Counted from the stretch's first letter, positions 16,163-23,993 are shown. The stretch is DNA of 33,462 bases from Bacillota bacterium (GCA_021890795.1 JAKKUO010000022.1:1-33462), one strand, 5' to 3'. Notes: generated by a model not told the origin, from the letters alone. A program made the numbers and translations.

Positions 16163-16606
16163 GTGCACAACCGGGTGGTCCTCGAGATCCCCAGCCTGCC
16201 GGAACACGTGAGCCTGGCCCGGCTCCTGGTGGCCCAGATGGCGGCCCAACTGCGGTTTACCGTTGCCGAGGTGGAGGAGATCAAGGTGGCGGTCTCCGAG
16301 GCGGTAACCAACGCCATCGTCCATGGGTACCAGGGGCGGGGCGACGGCGTGGTGCGGCTGGAGGTGTCGCTTCACCCGGGAGAGCTGGAAGTGGAGGTCA
16401 TCGACCAGGGGTGCGGCATGGCGGACCTGGAACTGGCCCGGCAGCCGGCCTATTCCACGGACCCGGATCGGATGGGGCTGGGCTTCATCTTTATGGAAAA
16501 CTTCATGGACCACCTGGAGGTGCGGTCCGAGCCAGGCCGCGGGACTCGGGTGCGGATGCGGAAGCGGACGGGAACCTGTGGGCCAGTCACCACCGGCGGG
16601 CAGTAG
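16163..16606 (+). CDS. spoIIAB: Anti-sigma F factor (serine kinase)
   Basis: 147 residues from GTG 16163, with GGGAGGTGGGG upstream. GHKL ATPase motifs are clear: the N box EAVTNAIVHGY, G1 box VIDQGCGMAD and G2 box MGLGFIFM, followed by GRGTRVRM. It holds sigma F inactive and phosphorylates SpoIIAA. It is the middle gene of the spoIIA operon. The C-terminus runs about ten residues past the usual end. Confidence 0.94.
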   Translation: MHNRVVLEIPSLPEHVSLARLLVAQMAAQLRFTVAEVEEIKVAVSEAVTNAIVHGYQGRGDGVVRLEVSLHPGELEVEVIDQGCGMADLELARQPAYSTDPDRMGLGFIFMENFMDHLEVRSEPGRGTRVRMRKRTGTCGPVTTGGQ

Positions 16607-16618
16607 GGGGGGCCGCCG

Positions 16619-17383
16619 GTGACCGATGCCCAGCGGGGAGTCGAACGCCAGTGGGCAGAAGAGACCACCCGGGCCCTGATCGCCCGGGCCCAGGCGGGGG
16701 ATGAGGAGGCCCGGGAGGAGTTGGTGCTGCGCCACGACCGGCTGGTCCGGTCCATCGTCCACCGGTTCCAGGCCAGCGGCCGCGAACAGGAGGACCTCTA
16801 CCAGCTGGGGCGGCTGGGGCTCTTGAAGGCCATCGACCGGTTCAACCTGGACCTGCCGGTGCAGTTCAGCACCTACGCGGTGCCCCTCATCCTGGGCGAG
16901 ATCCGGCGGTACCTCCGGGATGACAGCCCCCTTCGGGTCAGCCGCACCATGAAGGCCCTGGCCGCGCAGGCCCGCAGGACCCAGGAGGCGCTCTACCGGA
17001 CCCTGGAGCGGGAGCCCACCCTGGCGGAGGTGGCCGGGGCCCTGGGGGAGTCGATGGAGACGGTGATCCAGGCCCTGGAGTCGGTGCGGCCGCCGGCCTC
17101 CCTCCACGAGCCCATCTACACCGGCAGCGACGAGCCCATCTACCTCCACGAGCAGCTGGCTTCCGACGAGAGCGAGCCCCTCTGGTTGGACCGGGTGGCC
17201 CTGCGGGAGGGTCTCGACCACCTGGGGACCCGGGAGCGGGAGATCCTGCTCCTCCGGTACTTCCGGGACAAGACCCAGACCGAGGTGGCCCGGCTCCTGG
17301 GCATCAGCCAGGTGCAGGTCTCCCGGCTGGAGCGGCGGGCGCTCAACCAGATCCGGCAGTACCTCACTGGCACGGAGGATTAG
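16619..17383 (+). CDS. sigF: RNA polymerase forespore sigma factor SigF
   Basis: 254 residues, family length, from GTG 16619. Region 2 (EDLYQLGRLGLLKAIDRFNL ... FSTYAVPLILGEIRRYLRDD), region 3 and region 4 (LGTREREILLLRYFRDKTQTEVARLLGISQVQVSRLERRAL) are complete. It directs the first forespore-specific gene expression after septation and is held by SpoIIAB. It follows spoIIAB by 12 bases. In many Bacilli the spoVA operon follows sigF; here small unrecognised ORFs and a dodecin gene follow instead, with no terminator in between. Confidence 0.94.
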   Translation: MTDAQRGVERQWAEETTRALIARAQAGDEEAREELVLRHDRLVRSIVHRFQASGREQEDLYQLGRLGLLKAIDRFNLDLPVQFSTYAVPLILGEIRRYLRDDSPLRVSRTMKALAAQARRTQEALYRTLEREPTLAEVAGALGESMETVIQALESVRPPASLHEPIYTGSDEPIYLHEQLASDESEPLWLDRVALREGLDHLGTREREILLLRYFRDKTQTEVARLLGISQVQVSRLERRALNQIRQYLTGTED

Positions 17384-17440
17384 GGATAAGGAGTAAACAC
17401 CGCCGGGCTGTGAGACCCTATGCCCGAGGTGGCATGCGCC

Positions 17441-17629
17441 ATGAGGCACGATCCAGCCATCCGCAGGCCCTGGGTGCTGGGGCTGATGCTCCTGGCCCTG
17501 GTGCTGATCTTCTCCGGGCTCTGGCGGATCGCCCGGCGCCTCGACCCGCCGGAGCCGCCGGCCCGGGCGACCCTGGTCCGGTCGGGGCCCGTTCCCGGCG
17601 CATATTTCCCTTCCGCCTTCGCATCCTAG
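17441..17629 (+). CDS. Small single-pass membrane protein, unknown
   Basis: 62 residues from ATG 17441, chosen for GAGGTGG 8 bases upstream; ATG 17420 is in frame without such a site. After a short charged start (MRHDPAIRRP) there is one hydrophobic helix (VLGLMLLALVLIFSGLW), then RIARR and a Pro/Ala-rich tail: a type with one membrane segment and a basic stop-transfer stretch. It begins about 60 bases after sigF on the same strand and may be read with the spoIIA operon. I do not recognise it. A forespore membrane role is possible only by position. Confidence 0.45.
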   Translation: MRHDPAIRRPWVLGLMLLALVLIFSGLWRIARRLDPPEPPARATLVRSGPVPGAYFPSAFAS

Positions 17630-17730
17630 GGAGAGACCGGACCGGGGGAGGGTCCCGATCGCCGCAGGCTCGGTCGGGGGTTGGTACCCACCCCGGTCGC
17701 GGTCAACTCCGCCGGAGCGGAGGGAGAGCC

Positions 17731-17922
17731 GTGACCGGGGCAGCGGACCGGCAGGCGACGCCCGACCCGCCGGCCCAAAGAGGCGGCCGGTGGAAGGCGG
17801 ATCGGCTATGGCCAGGGCTTCCGGATCTGGTGGCCCCGGAAGGCCAGGGGCCCATCTGGCCCGCGGTCGGTGGGCTGGCAGGAGCGGAACCAGCAGCAGA
17901 GGGGGAGGAGGAGCCGTCGTGA
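17731..17922 (+). CDS. Hypothetical 63-residue protein coupled to dodecin
   Basis: The frame opens with GTG 17731 after a very good site (GGAGGGAG, 5-6 bases) and ends in a TGA that overlaps the dodecin start (GTGA at 17919-17922), which suggests translational coupling. The product is rich in Pro, Gly and Ala with tryptophans (GGRWKADRLWPGLPDLV) and an acidic end (EGEEEPS). It has no membrane segment or known motif. It could instead be an untranslated spacer that happens to be open; the start and overlap are the main support. Confidence 0.4.
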   Translation: MTGAADRQATPDPPAQRGGRWKADRLWPGLPDLVAPEGQGPIWPAVGGLAGAEPAAEGEEEPS

Positions 17923-18140
17923 CCACCATCAAGGTGACGGAGCTTGTGGGGCAGTCGAAAACCTCCTGGCAGGACGCGGTCCACACGGCGGTCAAGGAAG
18001 CCGCCAAGACCGTGCGGAACATCAGCGGGGTTGAGGTCTACAACCTGACCGCCGACGTGCAGGACGGAAACATCGTCGAGTACAAGGCCAACGTGAAGAT
18101 CGCTTTCCGGGTGGAGCCCGACCGGGGCACGAGCCGCTGA
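17919..18140 (+). CDS. Dodecin family flavin-binding protein
   Basis: 73 residues from GTG 17919, preceded by GGAGGAGG. The sequence has the dodecin pattern: KVTELVGQSKTSWQDAV, then VKEAAKTVRNISGVEV, and a last strand (YKANVKIAFRVE). Dodecins form hollow 12-subunit particles that store or shield flavins. In archaeal and bacterial forms a tryptophan stacks on the flavin; W19 in SWQDAV fits. The gene ends the run of genes that starts with spoIIAA and is followed by a terminator, so it may be expressed with the sporulation sigma-factor operon or from an unseen promoter. Confidence 0.88.
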   Translation: MTTIKVTELVGQSKTSWQDAVHTAVKEAAKTVRNISGVEVYNLTADVQDGNIVEYKANVKIAFRVEPDRGTSR

Positions 18141-18198
18141 AGGACAGAACCCGTACCTGCCGGGGCCGGCCCGTCCGGTCCCCGGGCTGCTGGCACAG

Positions 18199-18233
18199 GA
18201 GGGGGCACGTGCGCCCCCTTGCTCTGTCTTTTT
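18199..18233 (+). terminator. Terminator after dodecin
   Basis: GGGGGC (18201-18206) pairs with GCCCCC (18213-18218), extended by an A-T pair. CTTTTT follows after a short gap. Confidence 0.65.
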
Positions 18234-18279
18234 GCGCTATGGTGGGCCGGTCCCGGGGCGGCGCTGCCCCGGGGCCGCG

Positions 18280-18450
18280 TTACCCGCGCCGGTCGATCAG
18301 GTGGATGACCACCCGGTATACGAAAGCAGCGACTGCAAGGGCGCCCAGGCTGCCCCAGAACCCGAGGCGCGGGAGCATGAAGTAGACCGCGGCGAGGGAG
18401 AGGATCACGAAGCCCAGTTCTTCAAGGATCGCCCAGCGGTTTCCATGCAT
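18280..18450 (-). CDS. Small two-helix membrane protein, unknown
   Basis: 56 residues from ATG 18450 on the minus strand, with GAGGTG 8 bases upstream. It starts MHGNRWAILEELGFVILSLA and ends HLIDRRG. Two hydrophobic stretches (about 12-27 and 32-49) are joined by a short PRLGFWGS turn, so it should form a membrane hairpin with charged ends. The clean start signal and coherent hydrophobicity support a real gene. It runs against its neighbours and converges on the dodecin gene. A GC hairpin (18252-18259 with 18266-18273) lies just beyond its stop. I do not recognise the family. Confidence 0.6.
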   Translation of the reverse strand: MHGNRWAILEELGFVILSLAAVYFMLPRLGFWGSLGALAVAAFVYRVVIHLIDRRG

Positions 18451-18513
18451 GGCTGACACCTCGCGGCGACGGGGGCAACGTCCTCACCTAGCAATGTCCC
18501 TACCCAACAGAGT

Positions 18514-18552
18514 AAGAACCCCTTGACCACTCGTCGCGGTCAAGGGGTTCTT
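18514..18552. terminator. Perfect 15-bp hairpin, possibly a terminator remnant
   Basis: AAGAACCCCTTGACC (18514-18528) pairs with GGTCAAGGGGTTCTT (18538-18552) around a 9-base loop. No long T run follows on either strand. On the minus strand it would lie downstream of the 6-phosphogluconate dehydrogenase remnant, where that gene's terminator would be expected. Confidence 0.45.
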
Positions 18553-18595
18553 GTGGCAGGCCAGGGACGGCGCCCCGGCCGGTGAGCCCGGCCCC

Positions 18596-18757
18596 CTACT
18601 TGGACCGGGGGACGACCTCGTGCCCACCGAACTCGTGCCGGAGCGCGGCCACCACCTTGCCGGCGAAGGTGTCTTGCTGCCGGGAACGGAGTTGCCGCCG
18701 TCGGTCAGGACATCCCCCGGCTCCAGGACCGGGAACCAGAGCCGGGCACGCAAGGTC
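18596..18757 (-). pseudogene. Remnant of decarboxylating 6-phosphogluconate dehydrogenase gene, internally deleted
   Basis: On the minus strand one frame reads LEPGDVLTDGGNS, the (V/I)DGGNS substrate-binding motif found near residue 80-90 of 6-phosphogluconate dehydrogenase. Directly after, in another frame, comes SRQQDTFAGKVVAALRHEFG followed by GHEVV and a stop, which is the C-terminal end of the YqeC/GntZ type. About 200 residues between them are missing and the junction changes frame. Start and N-terminal Rossmann fold are also missing. GC is like the host, so this is a decayed native gene. The identity rests on two short but characteristic motifs. Confidence 0.6.
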
Positions 18758-18770
18758 TGGGAGAAGATTT

Positions 18771-18842
18771 GGCCCCTCCTGCACCCCGTGCAGGAGGGGC
18801 CGCTTCTGCTAGCGAAACGTTGCCGGTGCCACCCGGCGTCCC
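18771..18842 (-). promoter_or_regulatory. T-box-like antiterminator/terminator pair (orphan)
   Basis: On the minus strand GGGTGGCACCG (within 18827-18841) matches 11 consecutive bases of the T-box motif AGGGTGGNACCGCG. The GGG and GGC on either side of TGGCACC can pair with GCCCCT downstream to form the antiterminator. The same GGCCCCT is the 5' arm of a perfect 14-bp hairpin (18801-18788 with 18784-18771). The two folds are mutually exclusive, as in T-box leaders that sense uncharged tRNA. No stem I or specifier loop could be found, the hairpin is followed by AAATCTTCTC rather than a T run, and only the dehydrogenase remnant follows. It is probably a leftover of a deleted amino-acid gene. 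Confidence 0.4.
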
Positions 18843-18947
18843 GACGGATGTGCAGAGTGGCTCAACGGACCCCGTCGAAAAGTCCGGTGGGTGAGACATC
18901 CCTTCGCCTGGCCTTGCCGCCGCCCCCAGGGGAGCCGCCCATCGGCG

Positions 18948-18976
18948 TTGACACTGGATCCCCGCCGTGCTACCTT
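18948..18976 (+). promoter_or_regulatory. Promoter of lysA
   Basis: Consensus TTGACA (18948-18953), a 17-base spacer and TACCTT (18971-18976) lie about 50 bases upstream of the lysA ATG. The leader is too short to hold a lysine riboswitch. Confidence 0.65.
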
Positions 18977-19027
18977 CGTAATGATTTCAAAGTCGCTGCA
19001 CGAGTGCTGAGGAGGCGGACCGCGTAG

Positions 19028-20362
19028 ATGCACCTATATGGCACCCAAGCCATCGACGCCGAGGGACACCTGACCATCGGCGGGGTCCGGGCGGTGGACC
19101 TTGCCCGCCGGTTCGGGACGCCCCTCTACGTGTTGGATGAGGAACTGATCCGGCAGAATTGCCGGGCTTACGTCGACGCCTTTCGGTCCGCTTGGCCGGA
19201 TTTCATCGTGGCCTACGCGGCAAAGGCCTTCCTTTGCACTGCGATGGCGGCCCTGGTCCATCAGGAAGGGCTTTACCTGGACGTGGTCTCCGGCGGGGAA
19301 CTCATTACAGCCCTCCGGGCTGGGGTCCCCGCCGAGCGCCTGATCTTCCACGGGAACAACAAGACCCCGGAGGAGCTGGACCTCGCTCTCCGGGCCGGGG
19401 TGGGCCGAATCGTGGTGGACAGCTTCTCCGAGCTGGACCTTCTGGCCGACATGGCCGCCGAGCGGGAGGTCCGGCCGCGGATTGCCCTCCGGATCACCCC
19501 CGGGGTGGAGGCCCACACCCATCACTACATCGCTACCGGCCAGCTGGACAGCAAGTTCGGCATCCCCATCGCCGGCGGGGCCGGGCTGGAGGCGGTCAGG
19601 CGGGCCCTGGAGACGCCGGCGGTGGACCTGGTGGGCCTGCACTGCCACATCGGCTCCCAGATCTTGGACCTGGGCGGGTACGAGGTCACGGCCGCGCGGA
19701 TGGTGGATTTCATGGCCGCGGTGCAGCGGGAGACCGGGTGGACCTGCCCGGAGCTGAACCTGGGCGGCGGCCTCGGGGTGCGGTATACCGCCGAGGATAG
19801 GGCCCCGACGCCGGCGGAACTCGTCGCGGTGCTGACCCGGACGGTACGGGCCCGGTGCGAGGCCCACGAGCTGCCCCTTCCCCGGCTGGTGGTGGAACCG
19901 GGGCGGTCCATCGTCGGGGAGGCCGGCACCACCCTCTACACCGTGGGGGCGATCAAGGAGATCCCCGGCGTGCGCACCTACGTGGCCGTGGACGGAGGGA
20001 TGGGGGACAATCCCCGGCCCGCGCTTTACCAGGCCCGGTACGACGCGGTGGTGGCGAACCGGGCCGCGGAGCCCCGGATCCGGTTGGTGACCGTCGTCGG
20101 CCGGACCTGCGAGTCCGGCGACGTGCTGATCCGGGACCTGCCGGTGCCGGAGACCATTGCCCGAGGGGACATCCTGGCGGTTCAGGTGACCGGGGCGTAC
20201 AACTACAGCATGGCGTCCCACTACAACCGCTTCCCAAAGCCGGCGGTGGTCCTGGTCCGAGACGGGGAAGCGGACGTGGTGGTGGAACGGGAGACCTGGG
20301 AGGACCTCCTGCGGTTTGACCGGATGCCCGAGCGGCTTCGGGCCGGGGTGGCCTGGCGGTAG
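19028..20362 (+). CDS. lysA: Diaminopimelate decarboxylase
   Basis: 444 residues from ATG 19028, with GAGGAGG upstream. It is a fold-type III PLP enzyme: AYAAKAF with the PLP lysine K66, LHCHIGSQI, the LNLGGGLG phosphate loop, EPGRSIVG, and GRTCESGD with the catalytic Cys of the dimer partner, ending in the GAYNYSMAS motif. It converts meso-diaminopimelate to L-lysine, the last step of lysine synthesis. It has its own promoter. In Bacillus lysA follows sigF/spoVA, so its place here keeps that order despite the decayed DNA in between. Confidence 0.95.
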   Translation: MHLYGTQAIDAEGHLTIGGVRAVDLARRFGTPLYVLDEELIRQNCRAYVDAFRSAWPDFIVAYAAKAFLCTAMAALVHQEGLYLDVVSGGELITALRAGVPAERLIFHGNNKTPEELDLALRAGVGRIVVDSFSELDLLADMAAEREVRPRIALRITPGVEAHTHHYIATGQLDSKFGIPIAGGAGLEAVRRALETPAVDLVGLHCHIGSQILDLGGYEVTAARMVDFMAAVQRETGWTCPELNLGGGLGVRYTAEDRAPTPAELVAVLTRTVRARCEAHELPLPRLVVEPGRSIVGEAGTTLYTVGAIKEIPGVRTYVAVDGGMGDNPRPALYQARYDAVVANRAAEPRIRLVTVVGRTCESGDVLIRDLPVPETIARGDILAVQVTGAYNYSMASHYNRFPKPAVVLVRDGEADVVVERETWEDLLRFDRMPERLRAGVAWR

Positions 20363-20570
20363 GGTAGCCGGAACGGGTGCGGAGTTGCCCGGCGCTAGCC
20401 GGAGCGGCTTCGGCCCGCTGCGGGCCGGTGGCGGCCCGAGCGGCTCCGGGTCCAGGGGGCTCGGCTTCAGATCGACGGGCTCGGCGGTCAGGGGAACACG
20501 CCGGGAGTCCAGCCGGGAGGAAGCCGGCCCCGAAGCGCCAATCTTAAGGCGAAGAGGAGGCGGAGGCCCC

Positions 20571-21059
20571 ATGGAGCAGTCGCGGCGGGACCGGCCGGCG
20601 GAGCCTGGGGACCGGCTCTCCCCCTACTGGACCAATCCGGAACCCAGCCCCCTGGCGGTGAAAGGCTACCGGGACTGGGTAGAGGAGCAGATCCAGGAGG
20701 CCATGGCCCGGGGCGACTTCGACAACCTCCCCGGCCGGGGAAAGCCCCTGGACCTGACGGAGAACCCCTTTGAGAAGGACTGGCTGGTCCACCACATCCT
20801 GAAAAACGCCGGCGTGGCGCCGGAGTGGATCGAGCTGCGCCGGGAGATCCAGGCGGACCTGGCCTGGCTCCGGGACCACCCGGACCACCCAGACCGGGCG
20901 GAGCGGATCCGGGAGACGAATCGAAAGATCGACCGGTACAATCTCCTGGTGCCCATCCCGAACCTCCAGTATCCCCGGCTGACCCCGGCCACCGCGCCGG
21001 GGGCGCCGCCCCGGACGGCCGGGGGTGGAGCCCAGCCGTCGCCGGAGGGATCCAGGTGA
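20571..21059 (+). CDS. DUF1992 (DnaJ homologue C28-like) domain protein
   Basis: 162 residues from ATG 20571, with GGAGG upstream (GGAGGCCCC). It carries the DUF1992 block VEEQIQEAMARGDFDNLPGR followed by GKPLDL, then a second block with EWIELRREIQADL and a tail of NRKIDRYNLLVPIPNLQ. The function is unknown; the domain name comes from a eukaryotic DnaJ-like protein and there is no J domain here. It ends in a low-complexity Pro/Gly tail. The next gene starts at its stop codon (GTGA), so the two are coupled. The 208 bases before it hold only a GC hairpin (20411-20427). Confidence 0.85.
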   Translation: MEQSRRDRPAEPGDRLSPYWTNPEPSPLAVKGYRDWVEEQIQEAMARGDFDNLPGRGKPLDLTENPFEKDWLVHHILKNAGVAPEWIELRREIQADLAWLRDHPDHPDRAERIRETNRKIDRYNLLVPIPNLQYPRLTPATAPGAPPRTAGGGAQPSPEGSR

Positions 21060-23923
21060 CCAGCGGACCCTTTGTCGTGACCGCGCCGCCGGACCGGCCC
21101 CGGCGGATCATCGTCCCCCACGCCAACACCGACCCCGACGCCCTGGGGGCGGCGGTGGCCGCCCGGGTGCTCTACCCGGGGGCCGCTGTTGTGCTGCCCG
21201 GGCTGGTGCTGCCCGGCGCGGCGGAGTTTGCCTCCCTCCACCGGTACCAGGTCCGGGCCCGGAAACCGAAGGAGTTGGACCTGGACCGGTTGGAGATGGC
21301 GGTGGTGGTGGACACCCGGGACCCGGCCCGGCTCGGTCCCCTGCGGGAGGTGGTCCGCCGGGAGGGGCTGCGGCTCCACCTCTACGACCACCACCCTGGC
21401 GACCCGGGGGACCTGGGGGGCGAGCTGGAGGTGGTGGAGCCCGTCGGCGCCACCTGCACCCTCCTCGCCGAGCTCCTGGAGGAGGCGGGGGTGCGCCCCT
21501 CGCCCTTCGAGGCCACCGCACTGCTCCTGGGGATCTACGCAGACACCGACCACCTGACCCTCCCCACCACCAGCCCCCGGGACGTCCGGGCCGCGGCCTG
21601 GCTCCTGGAGCAGGGGGCAAGCCTCCAGGTGGTGGCCCGGTTCACCCGGCCGGAGCTGCAGCCGGCCCAGCAGGAACTGTTGGCCCAGCTTATCGCCCGG
21701 AGCAGGGTCCACACCGTTCGGGGCGTCCGGGTGCAGGTCGCGGTGGGGGAGACCGCCGCCTACGTCGGAGGCCTGGCCCGGTTGGTCCACAAGCTCTGCG
21801 ACCTGCGGCCCGCCGCGGCCACCTTCGTCGTGGTGCGGATGGAGGACCGGGTGCACCTGGTGGGCCGCAGTACCGTCCCCTGGGTCGACGCCGCCCGGGT
21901 GATGGCGGCTTTTGGCGGTGGCGGCCACCGGGGCGCGGCCTCGGCCACGGTCCGGGGGCTCAGCGCGGAGGCGGCGGCCGAGCGTCTGCTCCAGGTGCTG
22001 GCGGAGGTGGGGGTCGGCCAGCCGCTGACCGCCCGGGACCTGATGAAGACCCCGGTTCGGGCGGTGCCCCAGGACGTGTCCATCGGCGAGGCGGAGCGGC
22101 TGATGCTCCGCTACGGCTACTCGGGCCTGGTGGTGGTGGACAGCGGCCACCGGGTGGTGGGGGTGATCTCCCAGCGGGACGTGGAGAAGGCCCGGCGCCA
22201 CGGCCTCACCCACGCCCCGGTGAAGGGCGTGATGAGCTCCCCGGCTCTCACCATCCCGCCGGACCTGCCCCTCGATGAGATCCAGGCCCTGATGGTGGAG
22301 CGGGACATCGGTCGGCTGCCGGTGGTGGAGGACGGCCGGCTGGTGGGCATCGTCACCCGGTCCGACGTCCTGGGCCGGCTCTACGGAGCGCCAGTCCCCC
22401 ACTGGCACCGGCCCCTCTACGAGCCCGGCGTTGGGGGCGAGGTCGCCGGGGCGGCGATCCGGGACCGGGCCCGGGACCTGCCGCCCCCGGTGGCCCGGGC
22501 CCTCCGGGCCGCCGGCGAGGTGGCCCGGGAGACCGCGGTGCCGGCCTACGCGGTGGGGGGCTTTGTCCGGGACCTCCTCCTGGGTTGGCCGGTGCTGGAC
22601 GTGGATATCGTGGTGGAGGGGGACGGCATCGCCTTTGCCCGGCGGCTGGCGGAGCGGCTGGGAGGCCGGGCGGAGGCGGTCCCCCGGTTCGGCACCGCGC
22701 ACGTCTACGATGCCGAGGGGTTCCGGGTGGACGTGGCCACGGCCCGGCGGGAGCTGTACGCCTACGCCGCTGCCCTGCCCGAGGTGGAGGCGGCCGACCT
22801 CCGGGAGGATCTCTACCGCCGGGACTTTACCATCGGGGCGATGGCCATCCGCCTCACCCCGGAAGGGCTCGGGGAGCTGGTGGACTTCTTCGGCGGCTAC
22901 CGGGACCTCCAGGAGGGTGTAGTTCGGGTGCTGCACTCTCTTAGCTTTGTGGAAGACCCGACCCGGATCCTCCGGGCCGCCCGGTTTGCCGGCCGGTACG
23001 GGATGCGGCTGGAGCCCGAGACGGCCCGGCTCGCCCGGGAGGCGGTGGCCGGCGGGTTTCTCGAGCGGGTGACCCCTGAGCGGGTCCGGAACGACCTCAT
23101 CCGGCTCCTGCAGGAGCCCGCGGCCCCGGCCTGCCTCCAGGTCCTCCGCGAGCTGGGGGCCCTCGAGCACGTTCTGCCCGAGGTGCGCTGGACCGACGAG
23201 ACGGAGGCCCTCGTGGAAAGGGTGCGGGAATGCCTCGCCGGGGCCGGCGCCGGTGCGGGCCCGGGAGCAGCGTCCGGCGGTGAGGCTGGAGCGGGCCCGG
23301 CGTCCCCAGCGCTGCCCCCGGCAGTGGTGTCCATCGCCCGGGCGGCGGAGCCCTGGCGGCTTTACCTGGCGGCCCTGCTGGTGGGCGGGGCATGCGGAGC
23401 GGGATGCGGCGACCCGGGCCGCGGCGGCAAGTACCCCGGAGACGGCGGCGCCCCGGACGCCTCCCCTGAGGCCCGGGCCGGGGCTCTGGCGGAGCGGCTC
23501 CGGCTCAGCCGCCGGGACCGGGAGGCCCTCCTCGGGGCGGTGGCCGGGGTCGCCGCGGCCCTGGCCATCCTCACCCGGCCCGACCTCCGGCCCTCCCAGG
23601 CCGTCGGGATCCTGGAGCCGCGGCCGCCGGAGGGGCTCCTGCTCCTCTGGCTCCTCGGCGAGCGGACCCCGGCCCGGGGATGGGTCGAGCGGTACTGGGC
23701 AGAACTTCGGCACATCCGGCCGGCCATCACCGGGGACGACTTGCGCCAGACGGGGCTGCCGCCGGGCCCGGCCTACGCCGTCGCCCTGGCGGCGGCCCGG
23801 GCGGCCCGGCTCGACGGCCGGGCCGTTGGCCGGGAGGCGGAGCTGGCGGTGGCCCTGGCCGCGGCCCGGGAAGCCATGGCCCGGGAAGCCGGGGCTGGAC
23901 CGGAGGCGCAGCGGCTGCGGTGA
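21056..23923 (+). CDS. DHH-CBS-CBS-polynucleotide adenylyltransferase (tRNA nucleotidyltransferase) fusion protein
   Basis: 955 residues from GTG 21056, with GGAGGG 6 bases upstream and overlap with the previous stop. Domains in order: DHH phosphoesterase (about 17-320; HANTDPDAL, VVVDTRDP, D111-H-H113, DHHA1 motif GGGGHRGAAS near 287-296); two CBS domains (about 325-440); and class II nucleotidyltransferase (GGFVRDLLLG at 501, DVD 515-517, RRDFTIGAMAI, DPTRILRAARFAGRYGMRLE). The head is like the A-adding or CCA-adding tRNA enzymes, and the same fusion occurs in the Aquifex A-adding enzyme. The DHH part may be a nano-RNase or phosphatase; CBS domains may sense adenine nucleotides. Two Gly/Ala/Pro-rich inserts interrupt the C-terminal helical part. 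Whether it adds CCA or only A cannot be told without a separate CC-adding partner. Confidence 0.85.
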   Translation: MTSGPFVVTAPPDRPRRIIVPHANTDPDALGAAVAARVLYPGAAVVLPGLVLPGAAEFASLHRYQVRARKPKELDLDRLEMAVVVDTRDPARLGPLREVVRREGLRLHLYDHHPGDPGDLGGELEVVEPVGATCTLLAELLEEAGVRPSPFEATALLLGIYADTDHLTLPTTSPRDVRAAAWLLEQGASLQVVARFTRPELQPAQQELLAQLIARSRVHTVRGVRVQVAVGETAAYVGGLARLVHKLCDLRPAAATFVVVRMEDRVHLVGRSTVPWVDAARVMAAFGGGGHRGAASATVRGLSAEAAAERLLQVLAEVGVGQPLTARDLMKTPVRAVPQDVSIGEAERLMLRYGYSGLVVVDSGHRVVGVISQRDVEKARRHGLTHAPVKGVMSSPALTIPPDLPLDEIQALMVERDIGRLPVVEDGRLVGIVTRSDVLGRLYGAPVPHWHRPLYEPGVGGEVAGAAIRDRARDLPPPVARALRAAGEVARETAVPAYAVGGFVRDLLLGWPVLDVDIVVEGDGIAFARRLAERLGGRAEAVPRFGTAHVYDAEGFRVDVATARRELYAYAAALPEVEAADLREDLYRRDFTIGAMAIRLTPEGLGELVDFFGGYRDLQEGVVRVLHSLSFVEDPTRILRAARFAGRYGMRLEPETARLAREAVAGGFLERVTPERVRNDLIRLLQEPAAPACLQVLRELGALEHVLPEVRWTDETEALVERVRECLAGAGAGAGPGAASGGEAGAGPASPALPPAVVSIARAAEPWRLYLAALLVGGACGAGCGDPGRGGKYPGDGGAPDASPEARAGALAERLRLSRRDREALLGAVAGVAAALAILTRPDLRPSQAVGILEPRPPEGLLLLWLLGERTPARGWVERYWAELRHIRPAITGDDLRQTGLPPGPAYAVALAAARAARLDGRAVGREAELAVALAAAREAMAREAGAGPEAQRLR

Positions 23924-23993
23924 CCGGGCAGGGGTGGGCCGGCATCGCTGAGCCCACGGCGCACCGGCCAGGCAGTGAGAAGGAGGGGCACCG

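Noticed and set aside
17680-17710. T-box-like GGGTTGGTACCCACC after sigF
   Set aside because: It has an extra base in the core motif, no competing terminator, and is simply a self-complementary hairpin.
18802-19027. Lysine riboswitch upstream of lysA
   Set aside because: The predicted promoter leaves a leader of only about 45 bases, and none of the conserved lysine-riboswitch stems could be traced.
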